From contig NC_077245.1 of the NCBI RefSeq assembly GCF_947179165.1, forward strand, positions 47,765,286 to 47,829,285: a DNA stretch of 64,000 nt. Direction: 5' to 3'. Under the pieces are notes generated by a model. The model saw only the letters and a list, made by a program, of their open reading frames with translations, did no database searches and was not told the origin of the DNA. The translations under genes and the position numbers were made by a program. Source of the DNA: Solanum dulcamara. Taxonomy: Eukaryota; Streptophyta; Magnoliopsida; Solanales; Solanaceae. Numbering within the stretch: the first letter of the stretch is position 1; each line of letters starts with the position of its first letter. Shown here one piece after another: positions 1-11,420 of the stretch.

Positions 1-197
1 CATGGTCCTTTATCGTGGTATTCTCCTTGAAAGTCTGAACCTCTAAATCTCTACCACGGTTGCTCACCACGGTCCATGCTTCTCACTACGGCCTGTGATG
101 GCTTCCGTGGTCAACCCCTGTGCCAGTTTCTGCAACTTTCTTAGATTTCCTCCTTTGATCCTTGGTTAAGGAATTTCCAAATTTTTGAGGTCTTACA
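1..197 (-). repeat. 3' LTR of element E (partial, U3 end)
   Basis: The stretch ends with ...gaggtcttaca, the reverse complement of the LTR start TGTAAGACCTC. It is nearly the same as the far end of the other E LTR (about 17620-17811). The rest of this LTR lies outside the window. It contains several short CACGG/CCGTG palindromic words typical of the E and C LTRs. Confidence 0.88.
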
Positions 198-212
198 ATA
201 TCTCCCCATTGG
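198..212 (-). promoter_or_regulatory. Polypurine tract of element E
   Basis: On the minus strand the sequence reads CCCAATGGGGAGATAT immediately before the 3' LTR start TGTAAGACC. Position and purine content fit the plus-strand DNA primer site used in reverse transcription. Element C has a matching tract at 54532-54547. Confidence 0.75.
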
Positions 213-531
213 GAATATTCATCCTTGAATGTGAACCGTTAGCATAAAAAGAACACGGCATGAGGACTAGCAATCCAACATGAATACAATGACAATTGAT
301 ATGCATCAACCATGAGATCTTTAAACTTAAAAATAAAACATAACTTTAAAATTCAACTTCATGAACATGTATGCATATAAAGACTTAGGAAAAATTGAAA
401 CATACGAGTCTTAAACATTTGAACATGAATGACTTACTACCTTAGGCTTGAGTAGAATGAAAGAGATGAGGATAACGTTTAATCATATCCGCTTTCTCTT
501 CCCATGTAGCACTCTTGAATTGCTGATTCCT

Positions 532-1626
532 CTAAAGGACTTTAACGGAGGCAACTTCTTTGTTCTTCAACCTTTTGACTTGCCCGTCCAAAATTTCAAT
601 CGGGACTTTTTCAAAGGTCCCATTCTCCTCAACATTCACTACCTTTAAAGGAACAATGGAGTTAGGGTCTCCCACACATTTTCTCAACATTGACACATGG
701 AACATTCGGTGAATCATGGTCATTTCCAAAGATAATTCCAACTCATACACAAATTTGCCAACTCGCTTTAGGATTTTATTAGTCCCTAGATACCTAGAGA
801 TCAATTTCCTTCTCTTACCAAAATAAACCACACCTTTCATGGGTGAGACCTTCAAATACACCATATCATCTACATTAAATTCAAGATCCCTTCTTCTAGT
901 GTCAGAATATGACCTTTGACAACTTTGAGCCATCTTCAACCTTTCCCTAATTATCTTCACCTTCTCCAAATAATCAAGTACCAAATCAAGACCTAACAAG
1001 GTCATCTCACCTACTTCAAACCAACCAACTGGGGATCTACATTGCCTCCCATACAAATGCTCAAACGGCTCCATCTCAATACTCGAGCTATAACTATTAT
1101 TGTAAGCAAATTCAATGAGCAGTAGGTAATCATCCCAAATCCCTTTGAACTCCAACACATAAGCCCTTAATATATACTCTAGGGTTTGAATTGTCCTTTC
1201 GACTTGCCCATCAATTTGAGGATGGAATGCGGTGCTTAACTTTACTTTAGTACCGAGACCCTTTTGAAATGATCTCCAAAAGTGAGAAGTGAATTGAGTA
1301 CCACGATCCGAAATAATTGACAATGGAGCACCATTAAATATCACCAACTCCCAAATATACAAGTTTGCATAATCTTCGGCCCTATAGAAAGTCTTAATCG
1401 GTAGGAAGAGAGCCGACTTAGTCATTCTATAAACAATCACCAAAATCGAATCATGTCGCTTCCCAGTGTAAGGAAAACCCACTGCAAAATCTTTATTCAC
1501 ATCTTCCCATTTCCAAGTAGGGATTTCAATATCTTGGGCTAGACCACCCGACCTTTGATGTTCGGCCTTCACTTATTGACAATTCGCACATTCGGACATG
1601 AATCTTGCTATGTCCTTCTTCATGCT
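532..1626 (-). pseudogene. Element E integrase core, C-terminal domain and chromodomain-like tail (fragment)
   Basis: This open stretch of 346 codons starts within the integrase zinc-binding/core boundary (MKAEHQRSGGLAQDIEIPTW) and runs through the catalytic core, the GPY/F-type C-terminal domain (about residues 245-300, ending FHVSMLRKCV) and a chromodomain-like tail (about 325-346). Of the three catalytic acidic residues, the first is lost: the sequence reads VIVYRMTKSA where the family has Asp in place of Tyr. The second (SIISDRGTQF) and third (GQVERTIQTLE) are present. Upstream coding sequence was separated by the insertion of F at 1627; it resumes at 11421. The fragment cannot make an active integrase. 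No host function is implied. Confidence 0.88.
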
Positions 1627-2189
1627 TGTAACATCCCCTAAAAACGTTGTATTTGATGTTCCAATTCTTGATAAAATTGATACAACTTCTGTATTTTAGG
1701 CATAAATTTTTGTAGGATAGTCCAAATTAGGTGATTCAAATTTCTAAATAACCCAACATCATTATCTACAACTTTTGTGAAGGCCATATTTTAAGTTTCA
1801 GAGGTTAAGTAGGTTAAATAAATTAATTATTATAAGAAAGGTTGCTGTGATGAAATGGAGTATTTATAGAAGAAAAATTATATCTCACTGTAGGATGCTC
1901 CAAATCGGTTAATTCTTGAATAAAATAAAAGTAGACTTCTAGAGAAACAATTCATGTAAGACACTAAATCCTAATGAAGAAGTTATCTTATTCAAATTCA
2001 TCTCCGAAAAAGGGTATTCCGTTAAAAGAAAGTTCATCTCACCAACCATGGAAAGATCTAGATATATTTGACATCACTCATGACATCAATAGTCCTCCAT
2101 TTGACATCACCCATGACATCACAACCTTTTATTAAATTATTAGATTTTTCTTTATAATTATTTTAATTATTGTTAGGTCCCTCTTTCAC

Positions 2190-2201
2190 ACCTATAAATA
2201 C
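2190..2201 (+). promoter_or_regulatory. TATA box of solo LTR F
   Basis: The motif cctataaatacccacc lies about 565 bp into the LTR and is followed by pyrimidine-rich sequence (caactcttctctct). This is the normal layout of a plant LTR promoter at the U3/R boundary. Element A's insertion lies about 150 bp downstream. Confidence 0.6.
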
Positions 2202-2706
2202 CCACCTTAATTCATCATTTTGTTCATCAAGCTTTCTCAAGCAACTCTTCTCTCTATACACTTCTTTACTCATTCTCAAAATATAGTTTTAGTTCTTAGT
2301 AGTATCGAAATACTATTTCGGTGATTGATATACTCTGGATAGTACACATGTTAAACCCCATACTTTGGTACCTTGGAATGCTTCTTAAGTTTCTGAGAAG
2401 GCTCTTAAGTTTCTTAGAAGTCGTCATGTGAGTCGGGTAATCTATAACGCTATCAAATAATCCTAAGGAAAGGAGAAGAAGATACTCCATAAGAGAGAAG
2501 ATTGGAAATAGGGTTATAAGAATCCAAAAGAAGTTGTAGGTTAAGTAGTGAGTCGTAGGACTCGACTTACTTGTGAAAGCTATTATTTGGGACATTTTAC
2601 ATACTAAGATACTTGAGTACACGTCGAGCTTAAGTAGCAAGAAATACATAGGCTCTTGAAGTGAGACGAGATTACGAGCTCACGAAAGAGAAATAAGGAA
2701 ACGACG

Positions 2707-2794
2707 CACCTACTCGAAGTAAGTAGGTGATGCAACTACTTGGACCAACATGTGATGCACCTACTTAGGGTCAAGTAGGTGACACACCTACTTG
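2707..2794 (+). repeat. Inverted-repeat cluster of AAGTAGGTG / CACCTACTT in the A LTR
   Basis: Five copies of the word or its reverse complement occur in under 90 bp. The last two form a perfect 10-bp inverted repeat, caagtaggtg (2772-2781) and cacctacttg (2785-2794), separated by only 3 bp. The same hairpin is at 7213-7235 in the 3' LTR, and a 9-bp-arm version is in both LTRs of B (46083-46103 and about 53155-53175). Confidence 0.85.
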
Positions 2795-2851
2795 AGGTGG
2801 ACCCCACTTCCATTTGGCAGCATATGGGAGGCTGCATGGCGTGAGGTGGCA

Positions 2852-2920
2852 CCCTAGGGGGCTTCCACGTATCACCCCTAGGGGGCTTCCACGTGTCACC
2901 TCCAAAAGTGAGATATATAT
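2852..2920 (+). promoter_or_regulatory. Candidate LTR A promoter: duplicated 24-bp element, G-box/ABRE-like site and TATA box
   Basis: Two 23-bp near-identical copies at 2852 and 2876 (ccctagggggcttccacg core) end in ccacgtatca and ccacgtgtca. The second holds ACGTGTC (2891-2897), a plant bZIP/ABRE-like word. A TATA-like gatatatat follows at 2912-2920. The 3' LTR has the same arrangement (ACGTGTC 7331-7337, TATA 7353-7360). In element B, ACACGTGTC-like words and a TATATATA run are also present on the minus strand near 46011 and 45945. Function is inferred from spacing and conservation only. Confidence 0.55.
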
Positions 2921-4635
2921 GCTGAAATTATGACTAAGGAAATCATTTTTCAGCATCTACACTTAAGGAAAATTGGAGAAAACTTGAGGAAGAGAAGAGA
3001 GAGTCACGACAGTCACAAGAACAAGGTAGGCCCTCCAATTTCGTTCCTTGAATTAATTATTTAAGGTATATTATGGATATCGATGGGGTTTAACAACATA
3101 AAATTAATATTTGGGGAAGCAAAGAAGGGACACGAACAGTCCACAACTTTCAGCATGTTAAGGAGTTTCCGAAGTTAATTTTTAACACGTTTGGAAAGCC
3201 GTTTGTTAAGGTATGACTTGGTTCTCTTCTCCCATGTTTTAGTAAGGGTTTGTAAATGATATGAAGGTGTTAATAATGTAAAATCATGGCTTGGAGCATC
3301 ACCAAATGGATAACAAGGAGTCCGCACAATTTCAGCAAGTTTGAAGAGTTTCCGAGGCGCGATTTGGCAAGTTTGGGCCAATTTCGAGTAAGGTAAGGTC
3401 TTTGATTCCAATTTGAAGTTTATGGGGTTGTTATAGGTTTTATTACACACCTTTTATGCTTCTGGAAGTGTAAAAATGTCATAGAAATATTTAACGTTCG
3501 AAGCAAGCTAATTGGAGTCGCTATAGTTAAATTGTAGTCGAAGCAAGGTGGTGTGCTGCTGCAGGTGTGAGGTGGTGTGTTTCAGGGCCTAAAAGTATTC
3601 CAAAAGAGGTGTGGGGGCTTCTGGTTTCAGCTACACGACCCTTCGTTTCGTACAATCAAAGGTTTTGCAAAATAAGGACTAGAAACCCTATTTTGGTATC
3701 GTAATTTTTAGCAAGTGGTTTGGAGCTTATGTTGTGTAATGTTGCCATGTTTTAGTTGTATATGAGATGCAGGTTGTTGTTGTTGGTTGTATTTAGTAAT
3801 TATGGATCTAATTGGAAATTCGGATAGGGCATGATATAGGGGAGGTGTTGCCCGATTTCCGTTAACTCCTTAACTAACTAAGGAACTAGTCGAGAAGGCG
3901 AGTGAGGAGATGAGTTCTATGAATACTCATATGTAACTTAAGACACTAGAAAGTCAAGGGTTGTTGATGATCATATTTATTTCATGTTAAATAGGTTCAA
4001 GAGACGATGAGGCGAACGTGTTAAGAGTAATCCGTAAGAGGTATGTAAAGCTAACGTTTCCTTCTTTTGGCATGTTTTTGGCATAAGTATGTAAGGCTTA
4101 GACTTTCGTCTGGCATGTATTTGGCATAAGTGTATTAAGCTTATTCTATCTCTTGGCATGTTTTAGGCACAAATATGTAAAGCTAATCTTCCTTGTTGAC
4201 ATGGTTTTTATGAACCAAGTATATGACTTTTATATGATTCCAAGGAAGTTCCTATTCGTAGAGCCGCTAGGATGGCCAACTTCTGGATTTTCCAAAAGAT
4301 ATTTGTTATGCCTTGATATGTGTATATGATTATCAAAAGTTCTATTTTGATATAACCCATAGTAACTTTCAAAAGGTACTTGATATGACTATTGTCTCAA
4401 TTTTGAATGAAAGCTCATTTTAATTATTCTGTCGAGTCTCAAATATGATTTAAATTGCATATAGTTTCTCACTACTCCACTCGTGGATGCCTCAATTCTT
4501 CTTTCACCAAGCCTGAGTCAGGTTTTGTTATCATGCGTACTTCTCTGCATTGTTAGCCGTGTCCCGATGTGAGGGGGTAGGTATGACCTATACATGGGTT
4601 TGATTTGTGGAGTTATGATGTTCCATGTACATCTA

Positions 4636-4690
4636 TGATATGATATGATCTGATATGACCATTTGATATGATCTGATTTGTTATGGAGAT
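4636..4690 (+). repeat. GATATGAT-rich low-complexity patch in LTR A
   Basis: Short reiterations of tgatatgat occur here and at 9075-9120 in the other LTR. The corresponding part of B (43560-43690, 50700-50820) is a longer run of atcatcgtat words, so this is the family's unstable microsatellite-like stretch. Confidence 0.7.
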
Positions 4691-5373
4691 ATTCCCTACT
4701 CTCGAGTTATAATGTGCTGTGGCACCGGTGATGGGGCGACGACCATGATTTGTTCACCGAGTCCCATAATGGGGCCGGATATGGCATATATTTGTCCGCA
4801 TACCTTATCTGTGGTTATGATAAGCATTTTGATATTTCTGGATACTTTGCTCATTTTTGCATATTCTGCTCTGGTAATGACTTTACTTATTATAGTCCAT
4901 GCTTTACATACTCAGTACATATATCGTACTAACCTCCATTCTCTGGGGGGCTGCATTTCATGCCCACAGGTACAAATGTTCATTTTGGGGGATTTAGCGG
5001 CGTAGGATGTCCACTCAGCAATGTTGGAAGTGCTCCACTATTTTGGAGCCTAACTTTTAACGCTGGTCATTTGATTATATATTTGTTTATTCAAGGGTAC
5101 GGCGGGGGCCCTGTCCCGCCATATGATTATTTTATCATTTTGTAGAGGTCTGTAGACTTGTGTGGTGAGTTCTGTATATGTGTTTTGGGCTTGTGTTCAA
5201 CGATGGCCTTAACATCCTCCATGTGCTACATCTGTTTTTGTACGCCCTCTAGCGACACTTTTTTGGATTTCTATTTTTGTTTATTCTGCTAACACACTAA
5301 GTGGGGCTAATAGTACGTATGGGTGCCCACTTAAGCACCAGTTATGGCCTACGGAGTTGGGTCGTGACAAAAG

Positions 5374-5387
5374 TGGTTTCAGAGAAG
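5374..5387 (+). promoter_or_regulatory. Primer-binding site of element A
   Basis: tggtttcagagaag starts 5 bp after the LTR end. It matches the initiator-Met-tRNA type site TGGTATCAGAGC with a few changes; element B has the unmutated-looking TGGTATCAGAGCAG. This fixes the orientation of A as plus. Confidence 0.8.
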
Positions 5388-6485
5388 TTTGTCCTTGGAG
5401 TGTCTATAGACCGTGTCTAGTAGAGTCTTGTTTATCGGTGTTTTGTGCACCACATCTATAAACAGGAGGCTACAGGACATTTAGAATGTTACCTTTCTTT
5501 CATATCTAAGATTGTGCGATAGAGCCGAGTCATAGGGAATGAAATTCCTTATACTAACCTATGGTTTCAGTAGAAGGACAACAACGATAGAAGAAGGTGA
5601 CTGACAATATTGGAAGTTACAAAGCACGTAGTTAAGCAAAGGCATGAAAGATATATGTCAGGTGAGGTATTAAAGTACGATAGATATGAAAAGTTAAAAA
5701 TGGAAAGGAAAAGTAGACAGGGCAGGGTAACAGGTGCAGTTTGAGATAGGCAGATGAGGTAAGTCCATCATTTTTTTACAGTTGCTGATATTGGGCGCCC
5801 TGTATAACTGTGGTATTATACGATATGAATATATATGTTGGCCCTGTGAGACATTATTAGCATTTTCTGCATGCCGGTGTTGAGATAGTAAGAAATACAG
5901 AGGTAACTTTGCCCAAATTTTCCTAGAATTAAAAGGAGAATGAGATATAGGATTGTAATATATCTTGAAAGGTCGATACTGGTATAATAAAATGAAGTTG
6001 GAAAAGACTTGTGATCCTAAGAAGATGATTTAGAGATGACACCTAGATTTGGATAGAACGACATATTAAGGCACCGACTGAGTTGATACACCAGAATAAA
6101 TGGTGACGAGTTAATTACTGATTGGGGTGAATGGAATATGGCTTTAAATGCACTGCTACATTAAAGATATTACTCGAGTAATAGTGTTCAAGACTGGAGT
6201 TGGTACTATATATTGAGGATTCTAAGCACCTCATGATTGTATTAAGGTTTCATACAGGGGTAACCTAAAGTATAGGTGATGTAAAAGAAGATATAGAAAT
6301 AACGCAGTATACTAAATAGGTTGGAAAGGACTCATATGCATTTGGAAAGTTAGAAATAAACAGACAATGACATGGATACACCCTAAATGGGGGAAGTGGA
6401 CAAGATCAATCATAAGAAAAAATCAACCGACGCTATTATATGTAAATGAGAACACTTAAACTTCAAACAAGATCTCATAAGGGGT
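5388..6485 (+). other. Non-coding interior of element A, upstream part
   Basis: This 1.1-kb stretch has no open frame of note. Its first few hundred bases are recognisably homologous to the PBS-proximal interior of B (about 49680-50000 on the minus strand), for example the block around tctataaacaggaggc and the words near gacatatatc. It therefore belongs to the family and is not random filler. Confidence 0.7.
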
Positions 6486-6587
6486 GGATACGATTATACC
6501 AGCACTAATGCACTGGATCCCATCAGAACTGTGAAGTTAAACATGCTTCGGCAAGAGTAGTACTAGGATAGGTAACCCCCAGGAAGC
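6486..6587 (+). rRNA. 5S rRNA-derived segment inside element A (decayed, 3' end missing)
   Basis: The sequence follows plant 5S rRNA from its first nucleotides: ggatacgattataccagc, then actaatgcactggatccc, catcagaactg, agagtagtactaggata and ggtaacccccaggaag. About the first 100 of 120 nucleotides are represented. In the internal promoter the intermediate element agtagt is intact, while the A-box and C-box regions carry several changes (aaacatgcttcggca, ggataggtaacc). The last part of 5S is not recognisable. It lies in the sense direction of the element, 1.1 kb after the primer-binding site and about 190 bp before the polypurine tract. It is not part of a 5S tandem array and is probably not a working 5S gene. 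Element B has a second copy. Confidence 0.9.
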
Positions 6588-6775
6588 GAAAGAGGAAAGG
6601 AAACGCAAGTATCCATACCTATTCCCTACGTCGACAAGTAATCCTAACCTTTAAAACTCTGATATTGATTGCTCGATGAAAGTATATGTTATGGCAAAGG
6701 GATAGAGGAACTATCCATATAGTCGGTATAAGATCCGAAGGAAGGTTTTGGTTCACATTCGAGGACGAATATTCT

Positions 6776-6789
6776 AAAGGGGGGAAGGA
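6776..6789 (+). promoter_or_regulatory. Polypurine tract of element A
   Basis: aaaggggggaagga directly precedes the 3' LTR start TGTTACACCCC. The upstream words cattcgaggacgaat are a familiar lead-in to the tract in plant gypsy elements, and B has the same arrangement in reverse at 46509-46545. Confidence 0.85.
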
Positions 6790-9700
6790 TGTTACACCCC
6801 GTACTTTGGTACCTTGGAACACTTCTTAAGTTTTTGGGAAGGCTCTTAAGTTTCTTAGAAGTCATCATGTGAGTCAGGTAATCTATAACACTATCAAATA
6901 ATCCTAAGGAAAGGAGAAGAAGATACTCCATAAGAGAGAAGATTAAAAATAGGGTTATAAGAATTCGGAAGAAGTTGAAGGTTAAGTAGTGAGTCATACA
7001 ACTCGACTTACTTGTGAAAGCTATTACTTGGGACATTTTACAAATTAAGATACTTGTGTACACGTCGAGCTTAAGTAGCAAGGAATACATAGGCTCTTGA
7101 AGTGAGACGAGATTACGAGCTCATGAAAGAGAAATAAAGAAACAACGCGCCTACTCGAAGCAAGTAGGTGATGCACCTACTTGGACCAGCAGGTGATGCA
7201 CCTACTTAGGGTCAAGTAGGTGACACACCTACTTGAGGTGGACCCCACTACCATGTGGCAGCATATGTGAGGCTGCTGGCGTGAGGTAGCACCCTAGGGG
7301 GCTTCCACGTATCACCCCTAGGGGGCTTCCACGTGTCACCTCCAAAAGTGGGATATATATGCTGAACTTATGACTAAGGAAATCATTTTTCAGCATCTAC
7401 ACTTAAGGAAAATTGGAGAAAACTTGAGGGAGAGAAGAGAGAGTCACGACAACCACAAGAACAAGGTAGGCCCTCCGATTTCATTCCGTGAATTAATTAT
7501 TTAAGGTATACCACGGATAAATGATGGGGTTTAACAGCATTAAATTAATATTTGGGGAAGCAAGGAAGGGACATGAATAGTCCTCAACTTTCAGCATGTT
7601 AAGGAGTTTCCGAAGTTAATTTTCAGCAAGTTTGGAAAGCCGTTTGTTAAGGTATGACTTGGTTCTATTCTCCCATGTTTTATTAAGGGTTTGGAAATGA
7701 TATGAAGGTGTTAATAATGTAAAATCATGGCTTGGAGCAGAACCAAATGGATAACAAGCAGTCTGCGCAATTTCAGCAAGTTTGAAGAGTTTCCGAGGCG
7801 CGATTTGGCAAGTTTGGGCCAATTTCGGGTAAGGTAAGGTCTTTGCTTCCAATTTGAAGTTTATGGGGTTGTTATAGGTTTTATTACACACCTTTTATGC
7901 TTCTGGAAGTGTAAAAATGTCATAGAAATGTTTAACGTTCGAAGCAAGCTAATTGGAGTCACTATAGTTAAATTGTAGTCGAAGCAAGGTGGTGTGCTGC
8001 TGCAGGTGTGAGGTGGTATGTTTCAGGGCCTAAAAGTATTCCAAAAAAGGTGTGGGGGCTTCTGGTTTCAGCTACACGACCCTTCGTTTCGTACAATCAA
8101 AGGTTTTGCAAAATAAGGACTAGAAACCCTATTTTGGTATCGTAATTTTCAGCAAGTGGTTTGGAGCTTATGTTGTGTAATGTTGCCATGTTTTAGTTGT
8201 ATATGAGATGCAGGTTGTTGTTGTTGGTTGTATTTAGTGATTAGGGATCTAATTAGAAATTCGGATAGGGCATGATATAGGGGAGGTGTTGCCCGATTTC
8301 CGTTAACTCCTTAACTAACTAAGGAACTAGTCGAGAAGGCGAGCGAGGAGATGAGTTCTATGAATACTCATATGTAACTTAAGACGCTGGAAAGTCGAGG
8401 GTTGTTGATGATCATATTTATTTCATGTTAAATAGGTTCAAGAGACGACGAGGCGAACTTGTTAAGAGTAATCCGTAAGAGGTATGTAAAGCTAACGTTT
8501 CCTTCTTTTGGCATGTTTTTGGCATACGTATGTAAGGCTTAGACTTTCGTTTGGCATGTCTTCGGCATAAGTGTATTAAGCTTATTCTATCTCTTGGCAT
8601 GTTTTAGGCACAAATATGTAAAGCTAATCTTCCTTGTTGACATGGTTTTTATGAACCAAGTATATGACTTTTATATGATTCCAAGGAAGTTCCTATTCGT
8701 AGAGCCGCTAGGATGGACAACTTCTTGATTTTCCTAAAGCTATTTGTTATGCCTTGATATGTGTATATGATTATCAAAAGTTCTATTTTGATATAACCCA
8801 TTGTAACTTTCAAAAGCTACATGATATGACTCTTATCTCAATTTTGAATGAAAGCTCATTTTGATTATTCCGCCAAGTCTCAAATATGATTTAAATTGCA
8901 TATAGTTTCTCACTACTCCACTCGTGGATGCCTCAATGCTTCCTTCATCAAGCTCGGGTTAGGTTTTGTTATCATGCATACTTCTCCGCATTATTCGCAG
9001 TGTCCCTATATGAGGGGGCAGGTACGACCTGTACATGGGTTTGATTTGTGGAGTTATGATATGCCATGTACACCTATGATATGATATGATCTGATATGAC
9101 CATATGATATGATTTGATCTATTATGGAGATATTCCCTACTCTGGAGTTATGATGTGCTATGGCACCGGTGATGAGGCGGCGACCACAATTTATTCACCG
9201 AGTTCCATAATGGGGCCGAATATGGCATATATTTTTCTACATACCTTATCTGTGATTATGATAAGTATTTTGTTATTTCTGGATACTTTGCTCATTTTTG
9301 CACATTCTGCTCTGGTAATGACTTTACTTATTACAATCCATGCTTTACATACTTAGTACATATATCGTACTAACCCCCCATTCTCTAGAGGGCTGCGTTT
9401 CATGCCCGCAGGTACAAATGTTTATTTTGGGGGATCCACCGGTGTAGGATGTCCACTCAGCTATGTTGGAAGTACTCCACTATTCTGGAGCCTAACTTTT
9501 AATGCTGGTCATTTGATGTATATATTTGTTTATTCAGGGGTACGACGGGGGCCCTATCCTACCATATGATTATTCTATCATTTTATAGAGGTCTGTAGAC
9601 TTGTTTGGTGGGATCTGTATATGTGTTTTGGGCTTGTGTTCAGCGACGGCCTTAATGTCCCCGTGTGCTATATCTGTTTTCGTGCACTCTCTAGCGACCC

Positions 9701-9812
9701 TTTTTTCGATTTCTACTTTTGTTTATTCTGCTAACACGCTTAGTGGGGCTAAGGGTACATATGGGTTCCTCACTCGGGCACCAGTCACGGCCTACGGAGT
9801 TGGGTCGGGATA
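6790..9812 (+). repeat. 3' LTR of element A
   Basis: Begins TGTTACACCCC and ends gggtcgggata, where the 5' copy reads gggtcgtgaca, so its terminal CA has decayed. Length 3023 bp compared with 3021 bp for the 5' LTR. The hairpin, the 24-bp duplication, the ACGTGTC word and the TATA box are all kept. Confidence 0.9.
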
Positions 9813-11420
9813 ATACAAAATGCTCCGGCAAGGAGAAAAGGCTAGGATTCAAGTGTATTCATTAAGTCCTTCAATTCTAAGTAATGCTTTGTTTTCCAAG
9901 TATGTAAGGCTTCAATGAGAGTATTTGTTTCACTCTCATGCCTAAATTATTTAATTATATGATAAATTATATTTATTTTCATTAAGTTTTACTCTAAGTT
10001 AAGTGGGTGTTTATCAATGGGTTCTTCCACCCATATAGCCCAAAAACTATTTCAATTAAGTCTCTTGATTTCAAGTAATGTTTTCTTATTGATAATTCTT
10101 ATTTTTACTTAATAGCATGAATTATGGTTAAACTAATGATTATTGGTCTATTTTGATGCACATAATTTCATATGTATGAATTGATGGTTTGCAAGTAATT
10201 TCTCTATTTATCTCTTTAAAGGTTCTTGAAATTCATGGTGAGTTTTTTAAAGCATGATTTTTAATTAATGGATTTCAAAGTATTTATGTATATTTATTTA
10301 CATACATGTTTGGAAGTTAAAGTGATTTGAACTCACTTAGTTTTACTATGTTTTCAATAAAGTTTGACTTGGAAGCATCGACTCCAAATGAATGTTTATG
10401 AAAGCAATATCTATGATCAAAAGGGAGTCTTATGAAATGAAAGAATGATGAAATGATATGAATGATGGATTCTTTATGCAATAAGGACAATTATTGCATT
10501 TTTGAATTACCAAATGTTTTAATGATCTATTCTACCGAATATGATGTCTGAATTCTCAAGCTATATGTTATGACTATTTTGAAGTATTAAACTATTCTGT
10601 GGGTTGACTTAGCACCGAATGGGTCATTGAGGTGGGATTCGGTAAGTGAATCCTAGTAGCAACCCCTTGTCTCATTAACTATGTGCCAACATAGGAGACC
10701 TTGTAGGCTTAGGCTAATGGATCCATGAAAGCCCTTAAAGTTAAAGTTAAAGAAATAAATGAAGTTGACGGAGTTCTACCTGGAAAGTAGTCTCCCTGGC
10801 CAATGTAGGGGGTTATGTTGGATTCCATGTAATAGATCGCATGGTCTTAAATGTTGGTTATGGTAATCTTCCCACAAAATGAATGTTTTAAAGGATATCT
10901 ATATGATTTATTATGCATGCATTACATTATGTTCTATATTACATAAATGTTTTAATGTTTTCTCAATATTCATGCATCCTTACATACTTAGTATATTCAA
11001 AGTACCAACACATACTCTTTTGCCTACATGATATCACCATGTAGGGACCGGTGCTCCTCCTCGTCCTCCTCCATGTGGCTAGTTGATATTTCGTTTGAAG
11101 ACTACTTTTGGTGAGTTCCCATGTTTCGGGAACAATACTCCTTTATATTTCTAGTTTATGATATATTGAGATCTTTTACTCTGACATTTTTTCTATTATG
11201 ATTGAGGGTGAGCTAGAGACTTGTCTTAGCCCCATTAAATCTAAAAGTTAGAGGTATTGTTAGACATATGTAAGTTGAAGATTTACTATTATGATTTCCG
11301 CTTGTTCATTTATCGTCATTACCTATGAAAGGCTAAAAGAATGCTAAGAGGCTTGTTTGAGGTACTTTTGGGTTCCTCATTCGCCATGTCACGTCTAGGC
11401 CCTAGGCTTGGGTCATGACA

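Larger units (their letters stand above)
2349..5369 (+). repeat. 5' LTR of element A
   Basis: Begins TGTTAAACCCC and ends GGGTCGTGACA. It is colinear with the 3' LTR at 6790-9812 over the full length, with scattered mostly transition differences. Small open stretches inside it occur at equivalent places in both LTRs but show no recognisable protein and are left out. Confidence 0.9.
2349..9812 (+). mobile_element. Element A: non-autonomous long-LTR retrotransposon carrying a 5S rRNA-derived segment
   Basis: Two direct LTRs of about 3.02 kb (2349-5369 and 6790-9812) flank only 1.42 kb of interior. A primer-binding site follows the 5' LTR and a polypurine tract precedes the 3' LTR. The interior has no gag or pol reading frame. 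The target duplication is acaca (2344-2348) and ataca (9813-9817), one mismatch. This is a LARD-like design that needs proteins from another element. Its LTRs and first interior kilobase match element B at 42893-53581. A 5S rRNA-like segment lies in the interior. Confidence 0.9.
1627..11420 (+). mobile_element. Element F: solo LTR, split by element A
   Basis: F starts TGTAACATCCCC at 1627 and ends GGGTCATGACA at 11420. Its two parts (1627-2348 and 9813-11420) add up to about 2.3 kb with no coding interior, so it is a solo LTR left by recombination between two LTRs. It is flanked by atgct (1622-1626) and atgcc (11421-11425), a 5-bp target duplication with one transition. Its right end resembles, in opposite orientation, the LTR starts of E and C (shared ccctaggc...gggtcatgaca block), so it belongs to a related family. 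It lies in the integrase gene of E. Confidence 0.87.

Noticed and set aside
6486..6587. A functional 5S rRNA gene
   Set aside because: The 3' end is missing, promoter boxes carry several changes, there is no T-run terminator directly after it, and it is inside a retroelement, not a 5S array.
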